Assembly (NCBI RefSeq): GCF_024341905.1
Contig: NZ_BQXY01000002.1
Coordinates: forward strand, 742,706-806,705
From: Clostridium folliculivorans
Lineage (GTDB): Bacteria; Bacillota; Clostridia; Clostridiales; Clostridiaceae
Length of the DNA: 64,000 nucleotides
Direction of reading: 5' to 3'
The notes beneath the pieces are model-generated. The model did no database searches, was not told the DNA's origin, and saw only the letters and a list, made by a program, of their open reading frames with translations. The position numbers were made by a program, and so were the translations under genes. Shown in pieces: positions 1 through 8,579 of the stretch (position 1 is the first letter of the stretch; the number at the start of each line of letters is the position of its first letter).

Positions 1-565
1 GATATTCTTGTCCATCCTCTGGCACTAAAACCTTAGAAGCTATTTGCTTTTCATTAATGAAGTTTTTTAATTCTTCCCTGTATAAGGTCCAGTGATCATG
101 GCCTCCATATGGCTAGGAATAATCATTGAATTAGGCTCTGCCTTATGGACTTCATAGATATCATCTTTTCCCATTACTAAAGAACCCATACCAAACAATT
201 GATTGTCCCCACCATCTACAATAATGATTTCTGGCTTATATGTATCAATTACTTTTCGTACTCCTTCATACCACACAGTATCTCCAGAAACATATAAATT
301 CTTTTCAGAGGAATGTTTAAATACAATACCACTGACATTTCCCATACGTTTTAGAACTTCGCCTCTTCCATGTTGACCTGGTGTTTTGTTTAATTCAATG
401 TTTCCAAATTGTGTATTTTGTTTTAAAACTTCTGCATTTTGAAAACCTGCTTCTCTTAATTTTAAACTATCTTCCTCATCTTGAGCAAAGATTTTTATGT
501 TTTTTTACAATATCTCTTTGGCTGCATCAAGAGTTTCTAAACCTGAAGATAGTTAGGTGTGTTTA
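1..565 (-). pseudogene. Decayed metallo-beta-lactamase-fold hydrolase
   Basis: The minus strand encodes most of an MBL-fold (UlaG/L-ascorbate-6-P-lactonase-like) metallohydrolase, in pieces. Reading down from about 565 there is LDAAKEIL, then an in-frame stop near 515. It resumes as IFAQDEEDSLKLREAGF and continues through TPGQHGRGEVL, YVSGDTVWYEGV and GSLVMGKDDIYEVHKA to PSHMEA. A frameshift near 100 follows, and the rest (WTLYREELKNFINEK, VLVPEDGQEY) continues in another frame to the window edge. The N-terminal metal-binding HxHxDH segment expected before LDAAKE is missing. The GD of SGDTVW and the H of PSHMEA are kept. The family fit is recognised from the motif order; the loss of function is inferred from the stop, the frameshift and the missing metal site. 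Confidence 0.75.
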
Positions 566-848
566 TAGATAGTATAATATATGGAGTAATTTTTTCTAGA
601 TCTAATATATTATTTTCATGGACAGCTCATTGTTTAAGTAATTTAGTGGAATTAGCAGATCTATTGTTTTCGATATAAGAATTTAAAATGATAAGCAAGT
701 CAGAAAACACTAAAAGAAAAAGGTATACTGACTTAAGATACTGTATATCATGCTTATGAGAAATAGTTATATTTTTAAAAAGTAGGCTATTACGCATATG
801 GATATACATTATTTAAAAATTAATGTTATAATTGGAATTACATCTTAA

Positions 849-860
849 TTACAATTGTAA
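849..860. promoter_or_regulatory. Perfect 12-bp palindrome TTACAATTGTAA
   Basis: This short dyad lies 60 bases before the membrane protein gene at 921. It has the form of a dimeric repressor operator. No partner regulator can be named, and in AT-rich DNA such a palindrome can occur by chance. Confidence 0.3.
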
Positions 861-920
861 GATATTGTACAATTAAATACTATAGTTTAAAACCCTAATT
901 AAAGGAGAAAATATAAAAAC

Positions 921-1298
921 ATGCGTGATAATATTAAAAAAATCCTATATATCATATTATTAATATGGACAGTGATAGCATTATTTATTGTATATAAAAA
1001 AGTAGAATTTCCTTTTGTCTATGAGTTTGTGGTAAGTTATGTAATATGTCTACTACTTGTAGGCTTATATTCTTTAATAACTATATTATTAAATATGAGG
1101 AAGCTAAACTGGCGTACAATGAGAAAGATACTGATAAAGTTTATTATTATCTCTTTTGCCTTTTGGGCTTGCAACGTTTTATTTACTTACTTAACAAAAG
1201 GTGAATTAATACTAGTTAATAAAATCTTGAGTTCTATAATTGCTTCTTTTGGTCTTACTTTCGGGGAATTAATATTTTTTAAAAAGGATATAGCTTAA
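921..1298 (+). CDS. Small four-helix membrane protein, unknown function
   Basis: A 125-aa protein preceded by a good ribosome binding site (AAAGGAG). It has about four hydrophobic segments: residues 7-25, 33-55, 70-90 and 100-118. Short basic loops (NMRKLNWRTMRK) would face the cytoplasm under the positive-inside rule. No family motif is recognised. It stands alone between the MBL relic and the HxlR gene and is followed by a short convergent gap, so it is probably monocistronic. It is likely real, given the ribosome binding site and the coherent transmembrane pattern. Confidence 0.7.
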   Translation: MRDNIKKILYIILLIWTVIALFIVYKKVEFPFVYEFVVSYVICLLLVGLYSLITILLNMRKLNWRTMRKILIKFIIISFAFWACNVLFTYLTKGELILVNKILSSIIASFGLTFGELIFFKKDIA

Positions 1299-1407
1299 CA
1301 ATTATAATGGGTTGATGCAAGATGAGGCACTTTGGTTCATCCGTATCAACCTACTTTTATAAGCAAGATTGAGTTTAGATTTAAATTTTACTATAACTCG
1401 AACATCT

Positions 1408-1749
1408 CTATTTATCTTTCGAATTGCAAAAAGCTATATACTTGTCACTCCACACTTTAAGACTATCCAAAACTTCTATAAATTCCTTTCCAATATCGCT
1501 TAAATCATATTCAACCTTTGGAGGAATCTGAGCATAAACTGTTCTATTAACCACGCCATACTCTTCTAAAGCACGTAATTGCTTAGTTAGTGTAGCTTGT
1601 GTTATCTCTGGCAAAAGTCTTTGTAGTTCGTTAAACCTAAACTTTCTTTCGCTTAAATGATGTAGAATAATCACCGCCCATTTTCCTGATAATATCTTTT
1701 GAGCAGTAGCATATGGGCATTTTCCAAATAGTTCTTCCTGTGTTAACAT
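1408..1749 (-). CDS. HxlR-family winged-helix regulator
   Basis: A 113-aa HxlR/DUF24 regulator. It shows the family signature: a conserved N-terminal Cys (CPYATAQKILSGKWAVIIL, Cys11), the wing-helix block LSERKFRFNELQRLLPEIT, and TLTKQLRALEEYGVV for the recognition helix. Family members are dimeric and many sense electrophiles or quinones through the N-terminal Cys. It is divergent from the QorB-like reductase at 2000, the usual pairing (as in B. subtilis YodB/CatR-type circuits), so it probably represses that gene. Its ribosome binding site (AAGGAGGATAT) sits directly beside the foldback repeat at 1766-1860, which would therefore lie in its mRNA leader. Confidence 0.93.
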   Translation of the reverse strand: MLTQEELFGKCPYATAQKILSGKWAVIILHHLSERKFRFNELQRLLPEITQATLTKQLRALEEYGVVNRTVYAQIPPKVEYDLSDIGKEFIEVLDSLKVWSDKYIAFCNSKDK

Positions 1750-1765
1750 ATATCCTCCTTATATG

Positions 1766-1860
1766 GATGTACCACTTCGTAATAAAATTTATATTTTCAA
1801 ATTCTCCTCTCAAAACCCAGAGGAGTTTTTAAAATAGATTTAGGATCAAAGTGGTATATC
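1766..1860. repeat. Foldback repeat family A, copy 1 (full length)
   Basis: A 95-bp intergenic element starting GATGTACCACTTCG and ending AAGTGGTATATC, so the ends pair. Inside are a second arm (ATTTATATTTT against AAAATAGAT) and a tip hairpin (CTCCTCT/AGAGGAG). It lies between the divergent HxlR and QorB-like genes. Related copies are at 13767, 24831 and 45330, with half copies elsewhere. Confidence 0.75.
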
Positions 1861-1999
1861 TTTAGTATCTTTTTAGATACTATGTATTAAAAATGATTGT
1901 ACTTGTTTAATTTAATGTAAGCAAATATAATTTGTGTATAGTTAATTATATCACTGAAATTTTTGATAAACAAATAAAACCTATATGGAGGAATAAAAT

Positions 2000-2869
2000 A
2001 TGAAGATATTAGTAACAGGTGCTACAGGAAAATTAGGTTCAAAGGTTGTGGAAATATTATTGAAGGCTGTACCGGCAAGTGATCTTGTTGTTAGTGTTCG
2101 TAATCCTGAGAAGGCAGAAGGCTTAAAAAATAGAGGTGTTGAAGTTAGACAAGGCGACTTTGATCATCCTGAAACACTAACTACAGCTTTTGCTGGAGTT
2201 GACAGATTACTTATCATTTCAGCTGACGGTGATAACGAAACAAGAATAAGACAGCACTCAAATGCAGTAGCTGCAGCAAAAAAGGCTAACGTTAAATTCA
2301 TTGCATATACTAGCGTAGGAAATGCAAGTGAAAGTTCCTTATTCCTGGCTCCAGTACATCGTTCTACAGAAGAAGCTATCTTAAAAACTGGTATTCCTTA
2401 CTGTTTCCTAAGAAATAACTGGTACCTAGAAAATGAAATTGGAAGTATTCAAGGAGTATTGGCAGGTGCACCTTGGTTAACATCTGCAGGGTCAGGTAAG
2501 GTAGGCTGGGCATTACAGCAGGATTATGCAGAGGCCGCTGCAGCAGTACTATCCGGAGACGGGTTTGACAATACAATCTTTGAGCTTTCAGGAGAATCAA
2601 TGACTCAAGAACAATTAGCTGCTTCCCTTGGATCTGTATTAGGTAAAGAAGTAGCAGTTCATCAAGTAGATGATGCCGTTTATGCTAATGCAATGAGAGG
2701 TGCTGGAGTACCTGATTTTGTAGTCCCTATGCTTGTGGACATACAAAAAGCTATTAGAGATGGAGCACTAGATATAAAGAGTAACGATTTTGAAAAACTT
2801 ATCGGTCGTAAAGCAACACCAATCAGCGAAGGACTTGCACAAATCGTTAGTGCTATCTCCAACAAATAG
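2000..2869 (+). CDS. NmrA/QorB-type NAD(P)-dependent quinone reductase
   Basis: A 289-aa atypical short-chain dehydrogenase of the NmrA/QorB group. The N-terminus has the Rossmann fingerprint TGATGKLG (GxxGxxG at 7-13), followed by SVRNPEK for NADP phosphate binding. FIAYTSVGNA and the hydrophobic FLRNNWYLEN are typical of QorB-like NAD(P)H:quinone oxidoreductases. Full length for the family. The ribosome binding site GGAGG is well placed. Divergence from an HxlR regulator suggests induction by quinones or electrophiles. Exact substrate unknown. GC content here is visibly higher than in neighbouring genes. Confidence 0.88.
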   Translation: MKILVTGATGKLGSKVVEILLKAVPASDLVVSVRNPEKAEGLKNRGVEVRQGDFDHPETLTTAFAGVDRLLIISADGDNETRIRQHSNAVAAAKKANVKFIAYTSVGNASESSLFLAPVHRSTEEAILKTGIPYCFLRNNWYLENEIGSIQGVLAGAPWLTSAGSGKVGWALQQDYAEAAAAVLSGDGFDNTIFELSGESMTQEQLAASLGSVLGKEVAVHQVDDAVYANAMRGAGVPDFVVPMLVDIQKAIRDGALDIKSNDFEKLIGRKATPISEGLAQIVSAISNK

Positions 2870-2884
2870 AATAAAGTCTTAGGA

Positions 2885-2981
2885 ATAGATAAACTACTTC
2901 AATCCTTAAACTCAAATAATAATTACGGTTATTCTACGAATCATTATTTGGATAAATTCTAACATGAAGTAGTTTATCTAT
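2885..2981. repeat. Foldback repeat family B, copy 1
   Basis: A 97-bp element with perfect 17-bp terminal inverted repeats (ATAGATAAACTACTTCA and its complement) and an inner arm CAAATAAT/ATTATTTG around a loop containing TTCTACGAAT. It fills the space between two convergent genes and may also act as a terminator. A diverged second copy is at 51181-51278. Confidence 0.75.
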
Positions 2982-2993
2982 AAATTTATACTT

Positions 2994-3533
2994 TTAATAA
3001 GTTGATACTATCTCTTTTAATAATTCAATATTTTTATTCATATCCCCCCTCACTTCTAACCTGTGACCAGCTCCTTCTATTAATTTCAAATAAATATTTT
3101 CTTTCTTACAGTGTTCCTTAAGAGTTTCAGTATCTAAAAATTTATCTTTTGTGCCAGCAATTACAGTAATAATATTTTTATCCTTCTTAATATAAGGTAA
3201 TGTTTCATTCAAAGGCGTCAAATATATGTGTCTTGCTTTAATACATAACTTTTCCTCAATCCACCCTGCAACTGCTGTGCCCATGCTTTTCGAAACAAAT
3301 ACTATATCGTCATATTGAGATAAATCAATATCTTTCAATCTTAATAGCACATCACTCTTAATCCCTTGAATCAACTGTGCTAACGAGTCATATTTATTAG
3401 TCAAATCACCATAATTAATAGCCACTTTTTCATATCCACGAGTTTCAAACTTAAACACAGCATAATATAGTAATGGACAATCTGCGCTATAATTTACACC
3501 TGGAAATATCACAACTATCTTCTTATCACTCAT
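2994..3533 (-). CDS. Small alpha/beta hydrolase
   Basis: A 179-aa single-domain alpha/beta hydrolase. The oxyanion strand is VVIFPGVN (7-14). The nucleophile elbow is SKSMG (81-85, Ser83), with the first Gly of GxSxG replaced by Ser. The acid is probably Asp130 (AGTKDKF) and the base His157 (GAGHRLE). The small size and lack of a lid resemble TEX30/KANL3-like or dienelactone-hydrolase-like bacterial proteins. Substrate unknown. The start has an RBS (GGGAG) just upstream. Convergent with the quinone reductase across repeat B. Confidence 0.82.
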   Translation of the reverse strand: MSDKKIVVIFPGVNYSADCPLLYYAVFKFETRGYEKVAINYGDLTNKYDSLAQLIQGIKSDVLLRLKDIDLSQYDDIVFVSKSMGTAVAGWIEEKLCIKARHIYLTPLNETLPYIKKDKNIITVIAGTKDKFLDTETLKEHCKKENIYLKLIEGAGHRLEVRGDMNKNIELLKEIVSTY

Positions 3534-3890
3534 ATAATTCTCCCTAACAACCTATATATTGTTTAAAAATATTTTCAACCTAATCTCCTACAAGTTTATT
3601 ATACTATTATTCAATATTTCTTCTCATCTCTTATTTTAGTTAATTATACTATATTCTATTTCGGTTACATTTACATATCACTCAAATATTAAAACAGTCT
3701 CAATTAATTTATTTTTTATGTTTTCATTACGAAATTATAGCATTATCATGAGTAAATTTTTATAATACCACAAATTTCTTCAAATACATTTCATTAAAAT
3801 CAGGAAGCTTCCTAGATATAATTGATTATCTATATATCTTTCAATATAATGGACATAAAAGATATGAATATTTAGAGGTGTACTTAATAT
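3534..3890. other. Divergent intergenic region, no gene seen
   Basis: An AT-rich gap between the divergent hydrolase and HutD-like genes. It must carry both promoters. No convincing coding sequence, RNA fold or strong palindrome was found. Confidence 0.4.
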
Positions 3891-4508
3891 ATGAAATATA
3901 ATGTAGAATTACTAAGACAAGAAAATTATAAACCAACCTTTTGGTCTGGAGGCATGGCTACAGAACTTACAACATATCCGCCAAATTCTGATTATGCCAG
4001 TCAAAACTTTTTATGGAGATTAGGAGTTGCTAAAATTGATATACCAGAATCTACTTTTAGCAATCTGCCGAAAGTTTTGCGTAAATTAATGACTATAGAG
4101 GGAAAGATAACTCTTGACCACGAAGATAAGTACAGTAAATTACTTAATACCTTTGAACAAGACGATTTTATTGCAGATTGGAAAACTAAAACTTACGGTA
4201 AAGCTTCTGTTTTTAATTTAATGACAAGAGAAAATTATAATGGCGATTTAGTTCACCTTAATATTAGCCCTAATAAACAGCTTAAATTCGAATATAAAGT
4301 CCCATTAAAGAAAGATTTAGTAGCAATTTGTTTTTACACTGTAAATGGCGGCTTTATCTCTACTATAAATGATACAATTTTTGAAACTGTTAAAAATGAT
4401 TTAATTTTAATTAACTGTGTAGATTCAGGCTATAATCATGAATTTATGCTTTCTAGCAGAACTTCAGAAACTACTAATATAATAGTAAGCATAATTTATC
4501 GTAATTAA
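3891..4508 (+). CDS. HutD/Ves family cupin-fold protein
   Basis: A 205-aa member of the HutD/Ves family (PF05962). Diagnostic are WSGGMATELTTYPP near the N-terminus (18-31), LWRLGVAKI (42-50), and the FxGDW-like core DFIADWKTKTYGK, which replaces the usual FdGd motif. The fold is a double-stranded beta barrel. The biochemical role is not settled: HutD is linked to histidine utilisation in some bacteria and Ves is a stress protein in E. coli. No hut genes are nearby, so the role here is open. A GAGGTG ribosome binding site precedes the ATG. A strong hairpin follows. Confidence 0.85.
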   Translation: MKYNVELLRQENYKPTFWSGGMATELTTYPPNSDYASQNFLWRLGVAKIDIPESTFSNLPKVLRKLMTIEGKITLDHEDKYSKLLNTFEQDDFIADWKTKTYGKASVFNLMTRENYNGDLVHLNISPNKQLKFEYKVPLKKDLVAICFYTVNGGFISTINDTIFETVKNDLILINCVDSGYNHEFMLSSRTSETTNIIVSIIYRN

Positions 4509-4532
4509 ATTAGCTCATACAATGATGAAAAG

Positions 4533-4584
4533 TGCTCTATCAATGAACCTTCGATATTTCAGTCAAGGGTTCATTGATAGAGCA
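4533..4584 (+). terminator. 17-bp hairpin after the HutD-like gene
   Basis: TGCTCTATCAATGAACC at 4533-4549 pairs perfectly with 4568-4584 around an 18-base loop. It lies 25 bases past the stop codon. There is no clear T-run, so it is either an imperfect terminator or another palindromic repeat. Confidence 0.5.
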
Positions 4585-4626
4585 AATCCTAACTCATCTT
4601 TAATTTTTTAGCAATTACACATAACC

Positions 4627-4664
4627 AAAAGACTAGATTAATAATAATATTAATCTAGTCTTTT
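4627..4664. terminator. Bidirectional terminator of the PTS operon
   Basis: AAAAGACTAGATTA pairs with TAATCTAGTCTTTT, with A and T runs on both sides. It overlaps the last codons of the ManO gene and would stop both that operon and transcription from the HutD-like gene. Confidence 0.85.
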
Positions 4665-5029
4665 TTAAAAATTGATTTCACTGATCTTTTCACCACATCA
4701 AAAAAGCTTAACGAAGAAACTATATGACTTGGATCAACATAAACTCGAATAGCACGAAGTACTTTTTTTGCATCTTTAGAAGCAAAAGTATATGTGCCAT
4801 TTCTCTTTGTCTTTATTGCATATCGTGGAATCCACTTTCCTTTGAACATAATTGAGGCAATTACGTAATCAACTTCCTCCCAAGGAATTTGAATAAATTT
4901 GTGAGGATCTCGAGTATTGTAAAACTCAAAACCTTTATCGCCAATCATGATTCTACCATAATCTGAAAAGCCGGTAAAAGCTGTTGCATCGATTACTAAA
5001 TCCACCTTTGTATTAAGTGATTGAACCAT
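4655..5029 (-). CDS. manO: DUF956 / ManO protein of mannose PTS operon
   Basis: A 124-aa DUF956 protein. The family is found almost only as the last gene of mannose-class PTS operons in Firmicutes and is often called ManO. The conserved stretches GFSDYGRIMIGDKGFEFYN, IQIPWEEVDYV, RYAIKTKRNGTYTF and a basic C-terminus are present. The fold resembles a PH-like beta sandwich. Its role (regulation of, or association with, the transporter) is not established. It lies about 70 bp after the IID gene across a hairpin at 5067-5089 that could set a lower expression level. Confidence 0.9.
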   Translation of the reverse strand: MVQSLNTKVDLVIDATAFTGFSDYGRIMIGDKGFEFYNTRDPHKFIQIPWEEVDYVIASIMFKGKWIPRYAIKTKRNGTYTFASKDAKKVLRAIRVYVDPSHIVSSLSFFDVVKRSVKSIFKKD

Positions 5030-5066
5030 CTGATCTACCTCATTTCTGCTTTATATGTTAACAAAA

Positions 5067-5089
5067 GCCCAGGCTAAAAAGCCTAGGCC
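5067..5089 (-). terminator. Intra-operon hairpin between IID and ManO
   Basis: On the minus strand GCCTAGGCT and AGCCTGGGC form a stem followed by TTTTGTT. It has the form of a leaky terminator that would reduce readthrough into manO. Confidence 0.65.
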
Positions 5090-5101
5090 AAGTTAAAAAT
5101 A

Positions 5102-6013
5102 TTACATTAAACCGATTAAGTGTGCAACTATACCAATTGCGAATAATCCAAGGATTATAACGATTGGAGATACTTTCTTCTTAAGTAACCACATACAGAT
5201 AAGTGTGATTAATAATCCAGCAAGTCCTGGGATTAATGAATCTAAGTTACCTTGTAATGTTGTTACTTTAGTATCAGTTAATGCCATACCAGATGATTGT
5301 TGTAATAAAGCTTGTTGAATGCCTTGACCTCCAGCAGGAAGTTTACTCCAATCTATGAAAGCACCTGGGCTTAATTTAACAGATGATACTACTGGTGCAA
5401 ATCTAACAGATACCCATCTGTTAACTAATGATCCTAGTATGAACATACCAAGGATAGATGCTCCCTTTGTAATATCTTGTAATAAACCACCTGTTAAATC
5501 GTCGCTGATACGAGATCCAGCTTTGAAACCAAATTCTTGTGTATACCACATAAATGCCATACGGATAATATTCCATGCGAAGAAGAATATTATTGGTCCA
5601 AGTACGTTACCACTCATAGCAAGTGAAGCACCTAATGCTCCTAATATTGGTCTTACAGTGAACCAGAAAACTGGATCTCCAATACCTGCTAAAGGTCCCA
5701 TCATACCTATCTTAACACCTTGAATAGTTACATCATCTATTGGTGCACCATTTGCACGTTCTTCTTCTAAAGCTAGAGTTACACCAATAACTGGTGAAGC
5801 TACATATGGGTGAGTGTTAAAGAACTCTAAGTGACGCTCTAATGCAGCTGCTCTCTCTTCTTTAGTTGTATATAATCTTTTAATTGCAGGAATCATTGCG
5901 AATGCCCATCCACCGTTTTGCATTCTTTCATAGTTCCAAGAACCTTGAAGGAAAAATGAACGGAACCAAACAGAAATACGATCGCTTTTACTTAATTTTA
6001 ATTCTTTTGCCAT
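5102..6013 (-). CDS. manN: Mannose-class PTS membrane component IID
   Basis: A 303-aa EIID of the mannose/fructose/sorbose PTS. Conserved features are the N-terminal RSFFLQGSWNYERMQNGG, KEERAAALERHLEFFNTHP, GVTLALEEERANGAP and the glycine-rich GPLAGIGDPVFWFTVRPI. The C-terminal part has membrane segments (near 175-195, 255-300). With IIC it forms the sugar channel. Phosphate comes from IIB. Length is normal. Separated by about 20 bp from the IIC gene and co-transcribed. Its GC-richer, optimised codon use suggests high expression. Confidence 0.97.
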   Translation of the reverse strand: MAKELKLSKSDRISVWFRSFFLQGSWNYERMQNGGWAFAMIPAIKRLYTTKEERAAALERHLEFFNTHPYVASPVIGVTLALEEERANGAPIDDVTIQGVKIGMMGPLAGIGDPVFWFTVRPILGALGASLAMSGNVLGPIIFFFAWNIIRMAFMWYTQEFGFKAGSRISDDLTGGLLQDITKGASILGMFILGSLVNRWVSVRFAPVVSSVKLSPGAFIDWSKLPAGGQGIQQALLQQSSGMALTDTKVTTLQGNLDSLIPGLAGLLITLICMWLLKKKVSPIVIILGLFAIGIVAHLIGLM

Positions 6014-6032
6014 TTTCGTACTCTCCCCCTTC

Positions 6033-6839
6033 TTAGTATCTATCGATAAGATCGCCTACTGGATCTCCAGTATTTGAACTACCACCATTACTTGATCCAC
6101 CTTGTTTACCAAGTGCTAGGTAAACAAGAGCTAAAGCTACACCTAATGCACCTAAACCGATAAGTGTAATTTGTGAAACTGTAGCTAATACAAAACCGAT
6201 TGCAAAGAATGGCCATACTTCTTTTGTAGCCATCATGTTTATTACCATTGCATAACCAACAGCAACAACCATTCCACCACCAATTGCTAATCCGCCAGTT
6301 AACCAACCAGGCATAGCAGCAAGTAATGAACGTATTGGATCAGCACCAATTGCTAATATTAAACCTGCAGGTATTGCAATACGTACACCTTGTAAACAGA
6401 TAGCAGCAATTTGCCACATTTCAATAGCTCTAAGATTTCCTTCTTTAGCAGCTGAATCCATGAAGTGTACGAATGCTGTAGCAATAGTACGACAAATAAT
6501 TGTTAATAATAAACCTGCAACTGCTAGAGGAACAGCAATAGCGATTGCTGAAGCAACTCCATCAGTTCCTTGACCACCAAGAACAAGAATTATTGCAGAT
6601 GCAACAGATGCTAATGCAGCATCTGGTGCTACGGCAGCACCTATGTTTGCCCAACCTAAGGCTATCATTTGAAGAGTACCACCTAGAATTAAGCAAGGTA
6701 ATAAATTACCAGTAACTAATCCGATCAATGTACAAGCAACTAATGGTTGATGGAATTGGAATTCATCCAATATACCTTCTACACCAGCTAGAAATGCTAC
6801 AATAATGACTAATATTACTTGAATTATATTTAAAGTCAC
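6033..6839 (-). CDS. manM: Mannose-class PTS membrane component IIC
   Basis: A 268-aa EIIC of the mannose family. It starts MTLNIIQVILVIIVAFLAG (GTG start after AAAGGAGG). The motif GILDEFQFHQPLVACTLIG, many glycine/alanine-rich helices, and MINMMATKEVWPFFAIGF near the C-terminus are typical. About eight to ten membrane spans. It pairs with IID to translocate mannose, glucose, glucosamine or related sugars. Substrate preference cannot be read from sequence. The C-terminal tail is rich in Gly, Ser and Asn. Confidence 0.97.
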   Translation of the reverse strand: MTLNIIQVILVIIVAFLAGVEGILDEFQFHQPLVACTLIGLVTGNLLPCLILGGTLQMIALGWANIGAAVAPDAALASVASAIILVLGGQGTDGVASAIAIAVPLAVAGLLLTIICRTIATAFVHFMDSAAKEGNLRAIEMWQIAAICLQGVRIAIPAGLILAIGADPIRSLLAAMPGWLTGGLAIGGGMVVAVGYAMVINMMATKEVWPFFAIGFVLATVSQITLIGLGALGVALALVYLALGKQGGSSNGGSSNTGDPVGDLIDRY

Positions 6840-6891
6840 GATTATTAAACCTCCTTTTTTCTAAATAAATTAGACTACTTAAATAATTAAA

Positions 6892-7863
6892 TTATTTAAC
6901 TTTAGCTAACTCGTCTTGTGCTTTTTTAAGTATTTCATCCATATTTCCCTTTGAATCATTTGGTACTTTACGAACATCGAAATTTAGTCCAGCTTTTTTA
7001 AGTTTATTGAATGTATCAATATCTTGCTGATTGAAAGCAAGCACTTTACTTGGTTGAACTTTACCTATAGAGTGAGCCATTGAACCAACGTTGATTGTCT
7101 TCAAAGGCACTCCAGCTTCTACTGCTCTAAGAACATCTTGTGGATTTTCGAACAGTAACATTGCACGTTGACCTCCAAAATGTTGGTCATCTTTTGCAAG
7201 TTTGATCATGTGATCCACTGGAATAACATGAGCCTTTACTCCTGGAGGAGCAGCTTGTGTTATTAAGTTCTTACGAAGAGTATCTCTAGCTACATCATCT
7301 GAAACTACAATAATTCTTGTAGGATTCATAGCCTTTGTCCAAGCAGTTGCTACTTGACCATGAAGTAAACGTGAGTCAATTCTAGCTAGAACATACTCGA
7401 ATTTTCCTGGTGCACCTGCGTTAGATTGTTGAGCAGAAGCAGTTTTAGCAGTATCTACTGGTTCTAACGCTTCAGGCTTAACCTTGATTCCTTCTTTAGC
7501 TGATGTTAAGATGAAAGTCGCAATTTCATGTGCAGTTTCCATTGATAGACGTGCACCATAAGCTTCAATCAGCATTGGTAGATTTAAACCAGCTACAATT
7601 GCCCATTTGTCTTTATGTTCTTCAAATAAAGCATTTGCTTGATTGAATGGTGTACCGCCCCAAAGATCAACTAAGAATAAAACCTCATCTTGGTTATCAA
7701 AGGATGCGATTGCTTCTTTCATTTTTGCTTTAAGATCATCGGGTCCTTGGCTTGGCATTAATGCAATAGCTTTAACGTTTTCTTGTTCTCCGAAAATCAT
7801 TGAACCAGATTGTAATATGCCTTGAGCAAATTCACCGTGACTAGCAAGAATAATTCCTACCAT
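6892..7863 (-). CDS. manL: Mannose-class PTS fused IIAB component
   Basis: A 323-aa cytoplasmic IIA-IIB fusion. The IIA domain (about 1-135) carries the phospho-acceptor His9 in ILASHGEFAQG and the block FLVDLWGGTPFNQ. An Ala/Gln-rich linker (about 145-160) leads to the IIB domain, with its active His near 170 in RIDSRLLHGQVATAW, followed by RIIVVSDDVA. The phosphoryl group passes HPr -> IIA -> IIB -> sugar bound by IIC/IID. First gene of the operon manL-manM-manN-manO. RBS AGGAGG. No LevR/ManR activator gene lies in the window. Confidence 0.97.
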   Translation of the reverse strand: MVGIILASHGEFAQGILQSGSMIFGEQENVKAIALMPSQGPDDLKAKMKEAIASFDNQDEVLFLVDLWGGTPFNQANALFEEHKDKWAIVAGLNLPMLIEAYGARLSMETAHEIATFILTSAKEGIKVKPEALEPVDTAKTASAQQSNAGAPGKFEYVLARIDSRLLHGQVATAWTKAMNPTRIIVVSDDVARDTLRKNLITQAAPPGVKAHVIPVDHMIKLAKDDQHFGGQRAMLLFENPQDVLRAVEAGVPLKTINVGSMAHSIGKVQPSKVLAFNQQDIDTFNKLKKAGLNFDVRKVPNDSKGNMDEILKKAQDELAKVK

Positions 7864-8423
7864 TTTTTTATACCTCCTAATTATATATTTGTTACAAATA
7901 CAAAAAGCATGAGCATCAAAATAAAATCTATAATATAGGTTGGATTTTCGTCACACTGTTTATACATACAATTTAATCATTAAAAAAATAAATAATAACT
8001 TTATAAATTGTATAAACTATATGATTATAAATAACCAATATTAAATAATTTTATTTAACTACGCTCATGCCTAATCGAATCAGTAACATGTCGAATATTA
8101 ATTTTTATTGTACTCTACTTAGAAGCCATATCTAAATGTTTCTCTCTTGAGTACGTTTCCATAATAACATCATTCTTTATTCATTTCAATACATTTTTTA
8201 AATTTTTTTTATTTTTTTTATTTCTTTATTTTTTCTATGTTAAAGTCCCACCTACTATACAAAAACTGTAAGCACTTATCTTTAGTTTTATAGGCTCAAA
8301 GTTAAAATCATTTACTGTGATATTATTAATTTTGATATTTGAAAATCACAAATAGATTTATCAGGAGCATCGTATATACTATATAGAATTTTCTTATGGC
8401 TAAAGTAAGAAAGGATTGGGTTT
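7864..8423. other. Upstream region of the PTS operon
   Basis: About 560 bp holding the PTS operon promoter on the minus strand. A sigma-54 type -24/-12 element, common for such operons, was looked for and not found. No other gene is visible until the small relic at 8424. Confidence 0.35.
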
Positions 8424-8507
8424 ATGCTTACCATTTATGATTGGTTTGGATATGAATTGCCTATAAATGAACGTTATCAGTTAATAAATAAATTACAATT
8501 ATCTTAA
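8424..8507 (+). pseudogene. N-terminal relic of a TIM-barrel sugar isomerase/epimerase
   Basis: A 27-codon reading frame with a ribosome-binding-site-like AAGAAAGGA upstream. It begins MLTIYDWFGYELPINERYQL, which looks like the first residues of AP-endonuclease-2-type sugar phosphate isomerases/epimerases (IYDWFGY..P..ERY.LI). It stops after INKLQLS. The rest of the roughly 260-aa protein is absent, so this is a truncated remnant. The family match rests on memory of the N-terminal signature. Confidence 0.5.
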
Positions 8508-8550
8508 AATCAATATATAAAGGTAATTTTAATCTTTTTATCAGTGAAAA

Positions 8551-8579
8551 TGTGCTACCTAAACAAATTAGGTAGCACA
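8551..8579 (-). terminator. Terminator of the CD3324-family gene
   Basis: TGTGCTACCTA pairs with TAGGTAGCACA around a 7-base loop, followed on the minus strand by TTTTC. The gene's own stop codon lies in the hairpin. Confidence 0.75.

Noticed and set aside
627..809. 60-codon minus-strand frame near the left end
   Set aside because: No ribosome binding site, AT-driven composition and no motif; considered chance.
2376..2865. Open frames antisense to the quinone reductase gene
   Set aside because: They are shadows of a clear NmrA/QorB coding sequence and have no ribosome binding site or protein-like motifs.
7864..8423. Sigma-54 promoter expected before a mannose-class PTS operon
   Set aside because: No TGGCAC-N5-TTGC pattern was found on the minus strand, and no LevR/ManR gene is in the window.
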